Assembly (NCBI GenBank): GCA_001821795.1
Contig: MHOB01000010.1
Coordinates: 1 to 17,127, forward strand
From: Candidatus Ryanbacteria bacterium RIFCSPLOWO2_12_FULL_47_9c
GTDB lineage: Bacteria > Patescibacteriota > Minisyncoccia > Ryanbacterales > GWA2-47-10b
Reading direction: 5' to 3'
Length of the DNA: 17,127 bases
The first letter of the stretch is position 1, and each line of letters starts with the position of its first letter. Of this stretch, positions 6,559 through 14,800 are shown piece by piece. The notes below the pieces were generated by a model, which searched no databases, was not told where the DNA came from, and saw only the letters and a program-made list of their open reading frames with translations. Position numbers and translations under genes: made by a program.

Positions 6559-7826
6559 ATCGATCGCAATATCCCATCGTAAGCTTCCTCCTTGAGATGG
6601 GGACCAATAATAGCAAGATATACTTTATCTTTTTGAAAAAGACTCTTCGCTACCCGCGCGATGTCTTCTCCAGTGATTTTTTCAATGCGTTTTTTAAGCT
6701 CATCGGGCGTCTTAATCTTACCTAAAAGCACTTCCTGCGTACCAAGAAATGTTGCCACCTCATCGGAAGATTCAAGAGAAATCGCCATGCGTCCCTTGAT
6801 ATTTTCTTTTGCGCGGGAAAGCTCTTCTTTCGTAACGCCAGATTTTTTTATCTTTTCAAGGTGTCCTATAATTCTCCGAATCGTCTCTTCTCGCCGTTCA
6901 TGAGGAACCCCCGCATACGCCGCAAAGTATCCCGTATGTTTATAGGGCTGGTGTTCCGCATGCACATGATATGCAAGTCCATGCTTCCCACGGATGTCAG
7001 ACCACAGACGCGAGCTCATGTAACCGCCGAGGATCGTGGATAAAACATCCGCAACCAATCGATCTTTATGTTCAAGCGAGTACCCAAGGGCACCGATCAC
7101 AACATGAGATTGATCTGTATTTTTTTCAAAAATACGGACACGCGGCCCCAGAATTACTTTCTTCATTGGCGGCTCCTTCGCGTACTTTCCCGTCCGGAGA
7201 CCGGAAAACACAGATTCAACTTTTGAAAAAGTGGTTGATTCAGAAACATTTCCCGCAATAACAACGATAGTGTTTGACGCCACATACTGGCTTCGCCAGT
7301 AATTAACAAAGGCACTTCGCTTTATTTTCTGGATATTGCGCGCGGGACCAAGTACATCCCATCCATATGAATTATCGCCATAGATAAGTCCCTCCAAAAG
7401 CGACCATACATATCTTCGAGGATCATCCCAATACATTTTCATCTCTTCCAAAATAACACCGCGTTCGCGATTGATTTCTTCTTCTTTCAAAAGCGCATTT
7501 TGCAAAATATCAGAGACAAATGTGAGCGCGAGCGGAAAATGTTTTGCATCAATTTTTATCCAATAGCCGGTTTCCTCGCGGCTTGTAAAAGCATTGTGAA
7601 TAGCACCAACCGAGTCGAGCATGCGGTCAAGCTCTCCTGGCTTGGGATGATTTTTGGTGCCCTTGAAAAACATGTGCTCCAAAAAGTGAGACAGTCCATT
7701 GATCTCGCGCGTTTCGTAGTTCGCACCCGTACCCACAAAAACGAGGACCGTCACAGTTTCGGTGCTTTGCATCGGCGCCACAATAGCCCGAAGGCCATTT
7801 TCAAACGTCCGCTTCGTGAATTTCAT
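6555..7826 (-). CDS. M16-family zinc peptidase (PqqL/MPP-like)
   Basis: Metallopeptidase of the pitrilysin/mitochondrial processing peptidase family, 423 residues, a standard two-domain single unit. The inverted zinc motif HxxEH is at H47-E50-H51 (GLSHFLEHMFFKGT) and the third ligand is E127, 76 residues after H51, within RERGVILEEM. The inactive-homologue C-terminal half includes DQSHVVIGALGY and HGLAYHVHAEHQPYKHTGYF, with the R/Y motif typical of the family. No signal peptide is visible, so it probably acts in the cytoplasm on peptides. It is the first gene after a likely terminator and is coupled to the permease downstream; a weak -10 (TAAGAT) lies 6 nt before its ATG. Confidence 0.93.
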   Translation of the reverse strand: MKFTKRTFENGLRAIVAPMQSTETVTVLVFVGTGANYETREINGLSHFLEHMFFKGTKNHPKPGELDRMLDSVGAIHNAFTSREETGYWIKIDAKHFPLALTFVSDILQNALLKEEEINRERGVILEEMKMYWDDPRRYVWSLLEGLIYGDNSYGWDVLGPARNIQKIKRSAFVNYWRSQYVASNTIVVIAGNVSESTTFSKVESVFSGLRTGKYAKEPPMKKVILGPRVRIFEKNTDQSHVVIGALGYSLEHKDRLVADVLSTILGGYMSSRLWSDIRGKHGLAYHVHAEHQPYKHTGYFAAYAGVPHERREETIRRIIGHLEKIKKSGVTKEELSRAKENIKGRMAISLESSDEVATFLGTQEVLLGKIKTPDELKKRIEKITGEDIARVAKSLFQKDKVYLAIIGPHLKEEAYDGILRSI

Positions 7827-7832
7827 ATAACA

Positions 7833-7838
7833 ATCTTA
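7833..7838 (-). promoter_or_regulatory. Weak candidate -10 for the M16 peptidase operon
   Basis: TAAGAT (4 of 6 to TATAAT) ends exactly 6 nt before the ATG at 7826, the same geometry as before ileS and the surface-protein gene. No good -35 is visible. It lies just after a probable terminator, where a promoter is expected. Confidence 0.25.
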
Positions 7839-7852
7839 TCGCAAAACCGCCC

Positions 7853-7892
7853 AAAATAAAAGAGGCCTCGAGAAACTACTTCTTCAAGGCCT
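7853..7892 (-). terminator. Probable intrinsic terminator after the four-cysteine protein
   Basis: On the minus strand AGGCCTTGA and TCGAGGCCT form a 9-bp stem (one G-T pair) around a 12-nt loop, followed by CTTTTATTTT. The upstream arm lies within the last codons of the small gene and the stop codon is in the loop. This would end a transcript carrying glyS and the small gene and separate it from the M16 operon. Confidence 0.55.
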
Positions 7893-8028
7893 TGAGCATC
7901 TCGCCATAGCACTTTATGCAAAGATGAAACTTTCGTACGATACTCTTTTTGTTTGGTGGAGAGAAAAGCAACGCGCCTGGTTTGGCAAGTTCCTTGTTGC
8001 ACTTATCGCACTTCAGTCGAATGGCCAT
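7876..8028 (-). CDS. 50-residue four-cysteine (zinc-ribbon-like) protein
   Basis: A small frame runs from ATG at 8028 to TAG at 7876. It begins MAIRLKCDKCNKELAKPG and ends YGEMLKALKK. Two CxxC pairs, C7/C10 (KCDKC) and C37/C40 (HLCIKC), with H35 nearby, suggest one structural zinc ion; the rest is Lys-rich (pI clearly basic), so RNA or protein binding is a guess. It starts 1 nt after the glyS stop, and its own end is built into a likely terminator, both arguing that it is real and cotranscribed with glyS. I do not recognise a named family. The complete, compact cysteine pattern and gene spacing make a chance frame unlikely. Confidence 0.8.
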   Translation of the reverse strand: MAIRLKCDKCNKELAKPGALLFSPPNKKSIVRKFHLCIKCYGEMLKALKK

Positions 8029-8029
8029 T

Positions 8030-9355
8030 TCATTTTAATCTCTCTTGAAAATATGAAACTAATTCTTTTACTGAAACCCTTTCCTGATTGCCTGTGTCCC
8101 GATCACGCACGGTGACCGTATCATCTTCGAGCGTTTGATAATCAATTGTCACGCACCACGGGGTGCCGATTTCGTCTTGTCTCCTATAGCGCTTGCCGAT
8201 GTTGCCGATGTCGTCCCAGCGGGTTTCGATTTGTGGTACTAACATTTCGAAAACTTCGCGCGCTTTTGCAACTATATTTTCTTTATTTGAAACAAGTGGG
8301 AATACAGCGACTTTAACCGGCGCAATTTTTGGATCGAGCTTTAGCAAAACCCGCTTCTCGCCCCCAAGCTCATCTTCGCAGTATGCCGAAAGTAGTACCG
8401 CAAGCACCGTGCGGCCTAATCCAAATGTGGGCTCAACCACATGCGGCAAAAATTTTTCTCCCGAAACAGGATCAGTGTAGCGCAAATCTGCCCCCGAATG
8501 CTTTGCATGCTCGACCAAGTCGTGATCCCCTCGGTACGCAAGACCATAGAGCTCGTTCCTGCCGAACGGGAAGTCAAACTCAAAATCAATTGTGCGTTTT
8601 GAATAGTGGGCGCGATCTTCTTTTGGCACTTCGAGTTCGTGCACAAGATCTTTTGTAATGCCGACTTTTTCAACCCAAGCCCACATCTCTTTGCGCCATT
8701 TTTCAAAATGTTCTTCCCACTCCGACTCGCGCACAAAATATTCAAACTCCATCAGGTCAAACTCGCGCGCGCGAAACAAGAAATCGCGTGGCGCGATTTC
8801 GTTGCGAAACGCCTTGCCGATTTGCGCGATGCCAAACGGCAACGTCGGCCGCATGGTGTCGAGCACATTTTTGAAATGTACAAACATGCCTTGGGCAATT
8901 TCCGGCCGCAGATAAACCGCGTTCTCGTCGGCGGCCACTGCCCCTGCATGCGTTTTGAACATCAAGTTAAACTGACGCACTTCACCAAGCTCGCCTTTGC
9001 ACTCGGGGCATATTTGGACGTCCGACGTCCTCTTGGACGTCGGACGTCCCTGAATCTCATCGACGCGCCAGCGTTTTTTACATTTTTTGCACTCCTCCAT
9101 CGGATCGCTGAAACCATCCAAATGTCCGGAAGCGCTCCACACCGCCTCGGGCATTAAAATACTTGACGCAAGACCGTAATTTTCGGGATGTTTTTTTACA
9201 AAATGATCCCACCAGAGATTTTTGATATTGTGCGCAAGCTCCGCGCCAAGCGGCCCGAGGTCCCACGTGCCTGCAAGCCCGCCGTAAATATCCGAACCAG
9301 GAAAGACAAAACCGCGACGTTTTGCAAGAGAAACAAGCGTATCAAACATTACCAT
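8030..9355 (-). CDS. glyS: Glycine--tRNA ligase (single-chain, alpha2 type)
   Basis: Class II synthetase for tRNA-Gly of the homodimeric type found in archaea, eukaryotes and some bacteria, not the two-subunit GlyQ/GlyS form. 441 residues is within the usual range. Signatures: LAKRRGFVFPGSDIYGG (9-25), WDLGPLGAELAHNIKNLWW (31-49), PRQFNLMFKT-like RQFNLMFKTHAG (127-138), YLRPEIAQGMFVHFKNV, motif 2 FRNEIAPRDFLFRAREFDLMEFEYF, and GLGRTVLAVLL (motif 3), followed by an anticodon-binding domain starting KVAVFPLV. Cysteine pairs C89/C92 and C116/C119 form a zinc knuckle. Between these pairs lies a 12-residue insertion (103-114) encoded by a double palindrome. A second in-frame ATG at 9349 could also be the start. 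The gene begins 21 nt after the surface-protein stop; no clear Shine-Dalgarno. Confidence 0.96.
   Translation of the reverse strand: MVMFDTLVSLAKRRGFVFPGSDIYGGLAGTWDLGPLGAELAHNIKNLWWDHFVKKHPENYGLASSILMPEAVWSASGHLDGFSDPMEECKKCKKRWRVDEIQGRPTSKRTSDVQICPECKGELGEVRQFNLMFKTHAGAVAADENAVYLRPEIAQGMFVHFKNVLDTMRPTLPFGIAQIGKAFRNEIAPRDFLFRAREFDLMEFEYFVRESEWEEHFEKWRKEMWAWVEKVGITKDLVHELEVPKEDRAHYSKRTIDFEFDFPFGRNELYGLAYRGDHDLVEHAKHSGADLRYTDPVSGEKFLPHVVEPTFGLGRTVLAVLLSAYCEDELGGEKRVLLKLDPKIAPVKVAVFPLVSNKENIVAKAREVFEMLVPQIETRWDDIGNIGKRYRRQDEIGTPWCVTIDYQTLEDDTVTVRDRDTGNQERVSVKELVSYFQERLK
9014..9049. repeat. Double palindromic element inside glyS
   Basis: The plus strand reads TTGGACGTCCGACGTCC, then TC, then TTGGACGTCGGACGTCC, 36 bp in all. 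The 15-base cores are each palindromic and are reverse complements of each other. In frame it encodes GRPTSKRTSDVQ (residues 103-114), placed exactly between the two CxxC pairs of the zinc knuckle. The argS element at 15955-15990 has the same length, spacer and layout with different arm bases. Confidence 0.92.
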
Positions 9356-9376
9356 ACGTACACACTATCACAGCTG

Positions 9377-11263
9377 TTATTCTCGTACATTGCCATCTTT
9401 TTGCAGTGCCGCGGGGTCATCATCGAGTGACGTCGTAAACTCACGTGACGTAATCGCAACTTTTCTGCCGGTAAATGCATCTACTCCCTCAAATGTAGCT
9501 TCCGATACAAGCTGTGGCATGGTTCCAACCTGTGGAACAGACGGAGTAAAACCGATTTGAAAAGCCACCTCTTTGGCGCGGGTGCTGTAACCAACCCCGG
9601 GAGAAATCGCACCCGGAGACCAAGTGAGCTCGCGCGTTACTGGATCAAACGTGATTCCCCCGCCCGCGGGAATCACCACATTCATCCAACGAATATAAGA
9701 TGGGAGTGTCGCGTGCGCAACCGCCCCCGTGATGTCATTCGCCGTATTGGTAACAGACCAAACTACAAGATAGGTCGTCTCCTCACCAACGCGCGGAGGA
9801 AGCGGTCCAGAATTTCTTATGCGTGAATCAGTGTAAAATCCTTTCTGTGAAAACGCCACACGCGAGGCAACTTTGAATTCCTCCGTCGCAAGCCCATTGA
9901 TATCAACGCCCGCGTATCCTTCAGGAACCTCCGGAGCACGCATTGAACTCGTAAGACGAACAGTAAAGTTTTTCCCAACGAGATCTTTCTTTGTTCGAAA
10001 TTCGAAACCAAACGCGCCCTCTTCTTCCGGTTCAACAACCAGAAGCTCCGGAATGCGTCCCGGAACCCACACGAGCGCATTTTGAGCCGGATTGAATTCT
10101 CCACGTTCACTTTTAATAGTACGTAAATCAACCGCTTCGCCCTCAAAACGCACATCCACAGTCGCGTTCGTGACGGGAACCGATAAGTTGTTCCGCCACC
10201 GTACGTTAACGATAAACGAGTCGCCCGCTGTCGCAACACCCGGCTCAAGTTGTCCTTGTATTGTTTCAAATGAAACCGCCAAGAAAGCGGGGGCAATCTC
10301 AAACGACTTTGTCGTAGAACTAAACAGGGCGAAATTTCCTGTCGTACGATCATAAAGTCCAACTTTTGCACGGGCATTTTGAACGGCCACGGTTTCACGA
10401 ATCTTCCCCTTGATTTTAACGGTGAACTCCCCGTCCGGCGGCAAATCGCCTACGCTCCAAATATGATCTCCGCGCACGGGGCGAGGATCGGCTGATATAT
10501 ATTCGAACGCCTCTGGATATTCAACATCAGCCCACAGGCCTCGATAGGGCGTCTTTGCGCTCGAGACAATGCGCACCAACATTTCCGCTTCTTGAGATGA
10601 TTTTAGCTGTTCAGGCGTCTCAACACTGATACCAAGAAGGGAACTCGTCACAAGCGAGCTGAACGCAACTTCCTTTGAAAGCCGCACTGATGATCCTTCC
10701 GGCCGGTATTCAAGAAAAACCTTGCCGGACTGCGTATCACCCTCGGCGCCAAAAAGTATTGCCGAAAACATTTCTTCTCCTTTTCCCCCAGGTGCAATTG
10801 TTCCGAGAGAAAGCTGCTGACGCGGGAGACCAACTGTGGAAAAATCACCGATCAAAGACTGGGCTGTTGGTGGAAATTCAAACGTAATAACCGTATCCAG
10901 AAGGGCAACCGTATTGTTATTATGGTACGCGACTTTCCATACAGCCTTATCGCCAGCCACAATCTCCTCGCTCCCTTCTACCGTAAGGTCAAGAAGCGTG
11001 TTCGCATTGCTTCCGATACGAATACCGCCCGAAAAAATAAGAACAACTACCGAAACAAGCGCGATCACTAAAAGCCCGCCGCCAACACCCCACCAAAAAA
11101 TTCTGCGCCACATAAAAGAAGAATCATCACTTCTGTCGTCACGTCGCCATTCGCGTCTTGGTACCTGTTTTTCAACATGTCTTCTAAGTTCAGGCCTTTC
11201 GTACCGACCAGAGAAATCTTGCCCTTCCCGCGACAGCTTCTTTTTCAAGTCATCAAGCCCCAT
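9377..11263 (-). CDS. Single-pass surface protein with DUF11-like domains
   Basis: The start is placed at MGLDDLKKKL (11263), giving 628 residues. The open frame continues upstream into recO but has no other in-frame ATG nearby, and a perfect -10 precedes this one. Residues 1-54 are highly charged and cytoplasmic (RREWRRDDRSDD). One membrane segment spans about 55-79 (FWWGVGGGLLVIALVSVVVL). The remainder is extracellular and made of three or four beta-sandwich repeats of DUF11/Ig-like type: LLDLTVEGSEEIVAGDKAVW near 90, VSFETIQGQLEPG in the middle and TTYLVVWSVTNTANDITGAV near the end, each with an NN/NT turn and aromatic strands. It has no cysteine-rich part or catalytic motif. A role in the cell envelope or in contact with a host or neighbour cell is inferred. 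No close named homologue is recognised. Confidence 0.85.
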   Translation of the reverse strand: MGLDDLKKKLSREGQDFSGRYERPELRRHVEKQVPRREWRRDDRSDDSSFMWRRIFWWGVGGGLLVIALVSVVVLIFSGGIRIGSNANTLLDLTVEGSEEIVAGDKAVWKVAYHNNNTVALLDTVITFEFPPTAQSLIGDFSTVGLPRQQLSLGTIAPGGKGEEMFSAILFGAEGDTQSGKVFLEYRPEGSSVRLSKEVAFSSLVTSSLLGISVETPEQLKSSQEAEMLVRIVSSAKTPYRGLWADVEYPEAFEYISADPRPVRGDHIWSVGDLPPDGEFTVKIKGKIRETVAVQNARAKVGLYDRTTGNFALFSSTTKSFEIAPAFLAVSFETIQGQLEPGVATAGDSFIVNVRWRNNLSVPVTNATVDVRFEGEAVDLRTIKSERGEFNPAQNALVWVPGRIPELLVVEPEEEGAFGFEFRTKKDLVGKNFTVRLTSSMRAPEVPEGYAGVDINGLATEEFKVASRVAFSQKGFYTDSRIRNSGPLPPRVGEETTYLVVWSVTNTANDITGAVAHATLPSYIRWMNVVIPAGGGITFDPVTRELTWSPGAISPGVGYSTRAKEVAFQIGFTPSVPQVGTMPQLVSEATFEGVDAFTGRKVAITSREFTTSLDDDPAALQKDGNVRE

Positions 11264-11269
11264 GACATC

Positions 11270-11278
11270 ATTATACCA
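11270..11278 (-). promoter_or_regulatory. Extended -10 promoter for the surface-protein gene
   Basis: The minus strand has TGGTATAAT (11278-11270): a TGn extension and a perfect TATAAT. GATGTC follows, then the ATG at 11263. A hexamer at -12 to -7 puts +1 on the A of the ATG, predicting a leaderless mRNA. The recO stop codon TAA is embedded in the TATAAT. No -35 is visible, as is common with extended -10 promoters. Confidence 0.6.
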
Positions 11279-11834
11279 TATGATTCGCGGAAAGAATTTT
11301 CTTAATCCCAAGCGCAATAAGCAGGACCTCTTCCTCATTTTCCAAAAACTTATCCCGCGACATACCAACGATGTACGCACACGCACGGGGTGAAAAAAAA
11401 TATTTGAGCTTTTCCTGCGCCGGTAAAATACCCAGCGTCTCCAGCACATAAATTTTATTCATGAAAAAATCCTCGCGGCTCTTCGCGCCGCGCATTGAGA
11501 TAATAACCTCCCAGATTCTACTGTCCGGCACGCCCGATACCGTAAGCGCAAGGAGAAAGTTCACAAAATCCTGTACCGGGGCTTCGGAAGGAAGCCCGCC
11601 ATCTTTTGTCTCTGCATCAAGAATTCTCCAATACTCTTTTCCGGGAGTTAATAAAAGCCGTACGCGCGAAAATAACGTAAGATGGCCCCTTAACTTCGAA
11701 GAGATAACACGGAGACCCTTTGCAACTGCATCAACTCTTCCAAAGTCTCTTGTAAAAAAGGTTATACACCGGTCTGCCTCACCCCTGTCATAAGCAGCGA
11801 GCACTATGCCCTCCGTTCCATAGTAAGCCCTCAT
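11271..11834 (-). CDS. recO: DNA repair protein RecO (short form)
   Basis: RecO helps RecR load RecA onto SSB-coated single-stranded DNA and anneals strands. The N-terminal OB-fold is clear: GTEGIVLAAYDRGEADRCITFFTRDFGRVDAVAKGLR, then SKLRGHLTLFSRVRLLLTPGKEYWRI, followed by a helical part. At 187 residues it lacks about 50 residues of the typical 240, mainly the C-terminal part, and the Cys4 zinc motif seen in some RecO proteins is absent; only one Cys occurs near the end (ACAYIVG). The frame ends naturally at TAA with no sign of a frameshift. Its ATG overlaps the ileS stop by 4 bp, so it is coupled to ileS, and its stop codon is part of the next gene's -10. Confidence 0.85.
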   Translation of the reverse strand: MRAYYGTEGIVLAAYDRGEADRCITFFTRDFGRVDAVAKGLRVISSKLRGHLTLFSRVRLLLTPGKEYWRILDAETKDGGLPSEAPVQDFVNFLLALTVSGVPDSRIWEVIISMRGAKSREDFFMNKIYVLETLGILPAQEKLKYFFSPRACAYIVGMSRDKFLENEEEVLLIALGIKKILSANHMV

Positions 11835-14800
11835 ACCTTTTTGAGATCAACAACGATCACATTGCCAACTTTCGTACCGGCAGAAACACCGTTCTCAATA
11901 AAAATTTTACGGGCGCGCGACCCTTTTTTAATCTTCTCGACCGATTCTTGAGAAAGAGAGCCCGCGAGCGTAAGATAAATGGAATCGTGCGGATTTAGTC
12001 CTTTCTGTTTTCGCATATCCTGCACGAAACGGATAATTTCCCGCACCAGTCCTTCTTCTTTCAACTCATCGGTAAGTGAAATATCCAGCGCGACATCGTC
12101 GTCGATCCGAGAATTAATCACAACGTCTTTGACATTCAGTTCGTCTTTAAGAACAGAAAACAACTCCTTGTCTCGAATCCTTGATTTGCGAATTGAAAAT
12201 AATGAGAGCGGCTGACGTATTTTTATTCCCGCCCGTGCGCGCAATTCAAGCCCACGTGAAGAAAGCATACGAATCTCATCCATTGACCGCACAAGCGCGC
12301 TCGAATAAGCCCGTCTTTGCGGCCAATCCTCAAGATGAACACTCTCTTTTTTTCCGCCAAGTTCGTGATAGATTACTTCAGCGGTAAACGGCACAAACGG
12401 AGCCGCAAGGCGCGCAGTATCAAGCAGTATTTCGCGCAATGTTTCAAGCCCTTGGCCATCACGCATGCGCTCGCGCGACCTGCGCACATACCAGCGCGAA
12501 ACGTCCTCCGCGATGAAATTCTCAAGTGCGCGCGCAGCTCCCACAACATCGTAAGCGTCCATATTTTTTGTCACATCACCCTGTACAACAGCCAAGCGTG
12601 CGAGCATCCATCGATCGAGAATATGCTTACCCGAAGCTTGAGTGAGTGGTTTTGTTTTAGTAGCGCGCTTTGGTTTTTTGTACAACTTATAAAAATTAAG
12701 TGTATTGAGCAAAAGATCTAGAAAATTGCGCTTCGCCCGCTCGAGATCAACGGCGTCAAAAAGCTTATCGTCCTCGGGCTGGTTGATTGTGAAAAAATAC
12801 CACCGCACCGCGTCGGCGCCATACTTTTCAATAAGTGTCATCGGCTCAACAATATTGCCTAACCGCTTGGACATTTTTTTGCCCGTCTTATCAAGCACAA
12901 AACCGAGAGACATAACATTTTTGTAGGGCGCGCCACGGCCTAAAAGGACGGAAACCGCAAGGAGCGTATAAAACCAGCCGCGCGTTTGATCAATGCCTTC
13001 AGCAATGAAGTCTGCAGGATAAGAAACTTTTTTATCTATACGATCATGGTTTTCAAAAGGATAATGCCATGCTGCGTATGGCATTGCACCCGAATCAAAC
13101 CACACGTCTATCACATCATTCGTACGTATCATCCTTGCGCCACACATCGGACAATTGACTGCGATCTCATCAATATACGGCCGGTGCAAATCGGTCTCGC
13201 CGCGATCGTTGCGTGGCACGGCAATGGGAATAACCTTGTGTACCTCACCGCTTTCCAGATATTTCTCCCGAGGAATTTTATCGGGTTCAAGGGTTCCTTT
13301 CATGGTCGCTTCCAAAAACCACCACGGATCGCCATGGCCCACGAGCGCGATTTTTTTATTTTTATGGAGACGCTCAAGACGTTGAAAAAATTTGTACATG
13401 CGCTCCTTAAGATCATCCCACGATTCACCACCCTTACCTGCAAATCGAGTCTTGAAACGATCTTTGCCCCCGATGCTTGCAAGCGCCTCCATCACGCTCT
13501 TGCCTTCAAAATCGCCCGTGTGCAAATCACGCATGTCTTCATCGTAAAGCACCGGAACTTTGAGAGCGCGCGCGAGAATCGTTGCCGTTTCTTTTGTGCG
13601 CGTAAGATCTGAAGATACGATAAGTTCAATCCCTATTTTTTTTAGCAACTGCGCGGTCTTTTTTACTTCTCGCCGCCCTTGAGGCAAAAGCGGATATTTA
13701 CCGCCGTCGGGAAGAGAAGTGCTAATGTGAAGAAAATTTTTTTTCGCATACCCGTGGCGTATCAAAAAATACGTATTACCGGAAGTTGGCGCGCGGCGTG
13801 AAAGGTCATCAACAGATCCGATAACTTCGATGTGATTGCATGAGGCGCATTTCCACACGGGCAGTGGAGTTCCCCAGTAACGCTCGCGGCTGAAAGCCCA
13901 ATCTTTTGCTTCCGAAATCCACTGACCGAAACGGCCATCTCTGATATACTCCGGATGCCAGAAAACTTTTTTGTTTGCTTCCACAAGTTCTTTTCGTTTT
14001 TTGCTAACCGAAACCCACCACGAGCGGCGCGCCATGTAAAGGAGCGGCGAATCGCACCGCCAGCAAAAAGGATAATCGTGTTCATACGGCTCGCGCCGCC
14101 ACAAATAACCTTTTTGCTCGAGATCTTTGATGATTAGCGGATCGGCATCCTTTACGAACATGCCCCTGAACTGCGGCACAGAATCGGTAAAACGGCCTTC
14201 TTCATCAATAGTTAAAAGTGTCGGGAGATTTTCACGTTTGCCAACTTGCGCGTCGTCCTCACCAAACGCTGGCGCAATGTGCACGACACCACTACCTTCT
14301 CCGCCAGAAACAAAATCTCCAGCCACAACGCGATAAACGTGCCCTGCTTGCGTGGGCAGGCCACTCATTGGAAATGGCGTTTCGTATTCAAGTCCTATGA
14401 GATTTCCACCTTTTTCTTTCCAAAGTGGCGCCGATTCTGGAAAAAGCACTTTTGCGCGATCGGCCAAGAGAATCAATTTATCGCCCTTATCATCTATAGT
14501 TACATACTCAAGATCCGGATGAACCGCAGCAGCTACGTTGGCGGGTAGCGTCCACGGAGTCGTAGTCCACACAAGCAAAGACGCGCGGCGCGTTTTGAGT
14601 CGAAAGCGTATATAAATGGAATCTTCGGTAACGCGCTTGTACCCTTGCGCGATTTCATGGCTTGAGAGCGCAGTGCCGCAACGCGTGCACCATGAAACAA
14701 CTTTATTTGCTTCGTATAAAAGCCCGCGCTTCCAAAACTCTTTGACAATCCACCAGAGCGATTCGATGTAAGAATTGTTCATCGTCACATACGCACGCTC

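Noticed and set aside
8780..8800. Hairpin with arms GAAATCGCG / CGCGATTTC in glyS
   Set aside because: It encodes the conserved motif-2 peptide NEIAPRDF without any insertion; one 9-bp-arm palindrome with a small loop is expected by chance in a window of this size.
8606..9157. Plus-strand open frame of 183 codons
   Set aside because: Antisense shadow of glyS; Phe/His/Arg-rich composition as expected from the reverse of coding sequence.
9817..10398. Minus-strand open frame of 193 codons within the surface-protein gene
   Set aside because: It lies in another frame of a gene with clear domain repeats; Arg/Leu-rich and without recognisable motifs.
11264..11449. N-terminal extension of the surface protein in the open frame
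   Set aside because: These 62 codons overlap recO and are Arg/Cys-rich noise; the ATG at 11263 has a -10 exactly placed before it and begins a sensible cytoplasmic tail.
12986..13612. Plus-strand open frame of 208 codons
   Set aside because: It is antisense to ileS, whose motifs are unmistakable in this region; the translation has no domain-like features.
13193..13786. The phosphatase domain as a separate gene misjoined to ileS
   Set aside because: The frame is continuous with IleRS on both sides and the flanking motifs IEVIGS and DLHRPYIDEI keep their normal order, so an in-frame domain insertion fits better.
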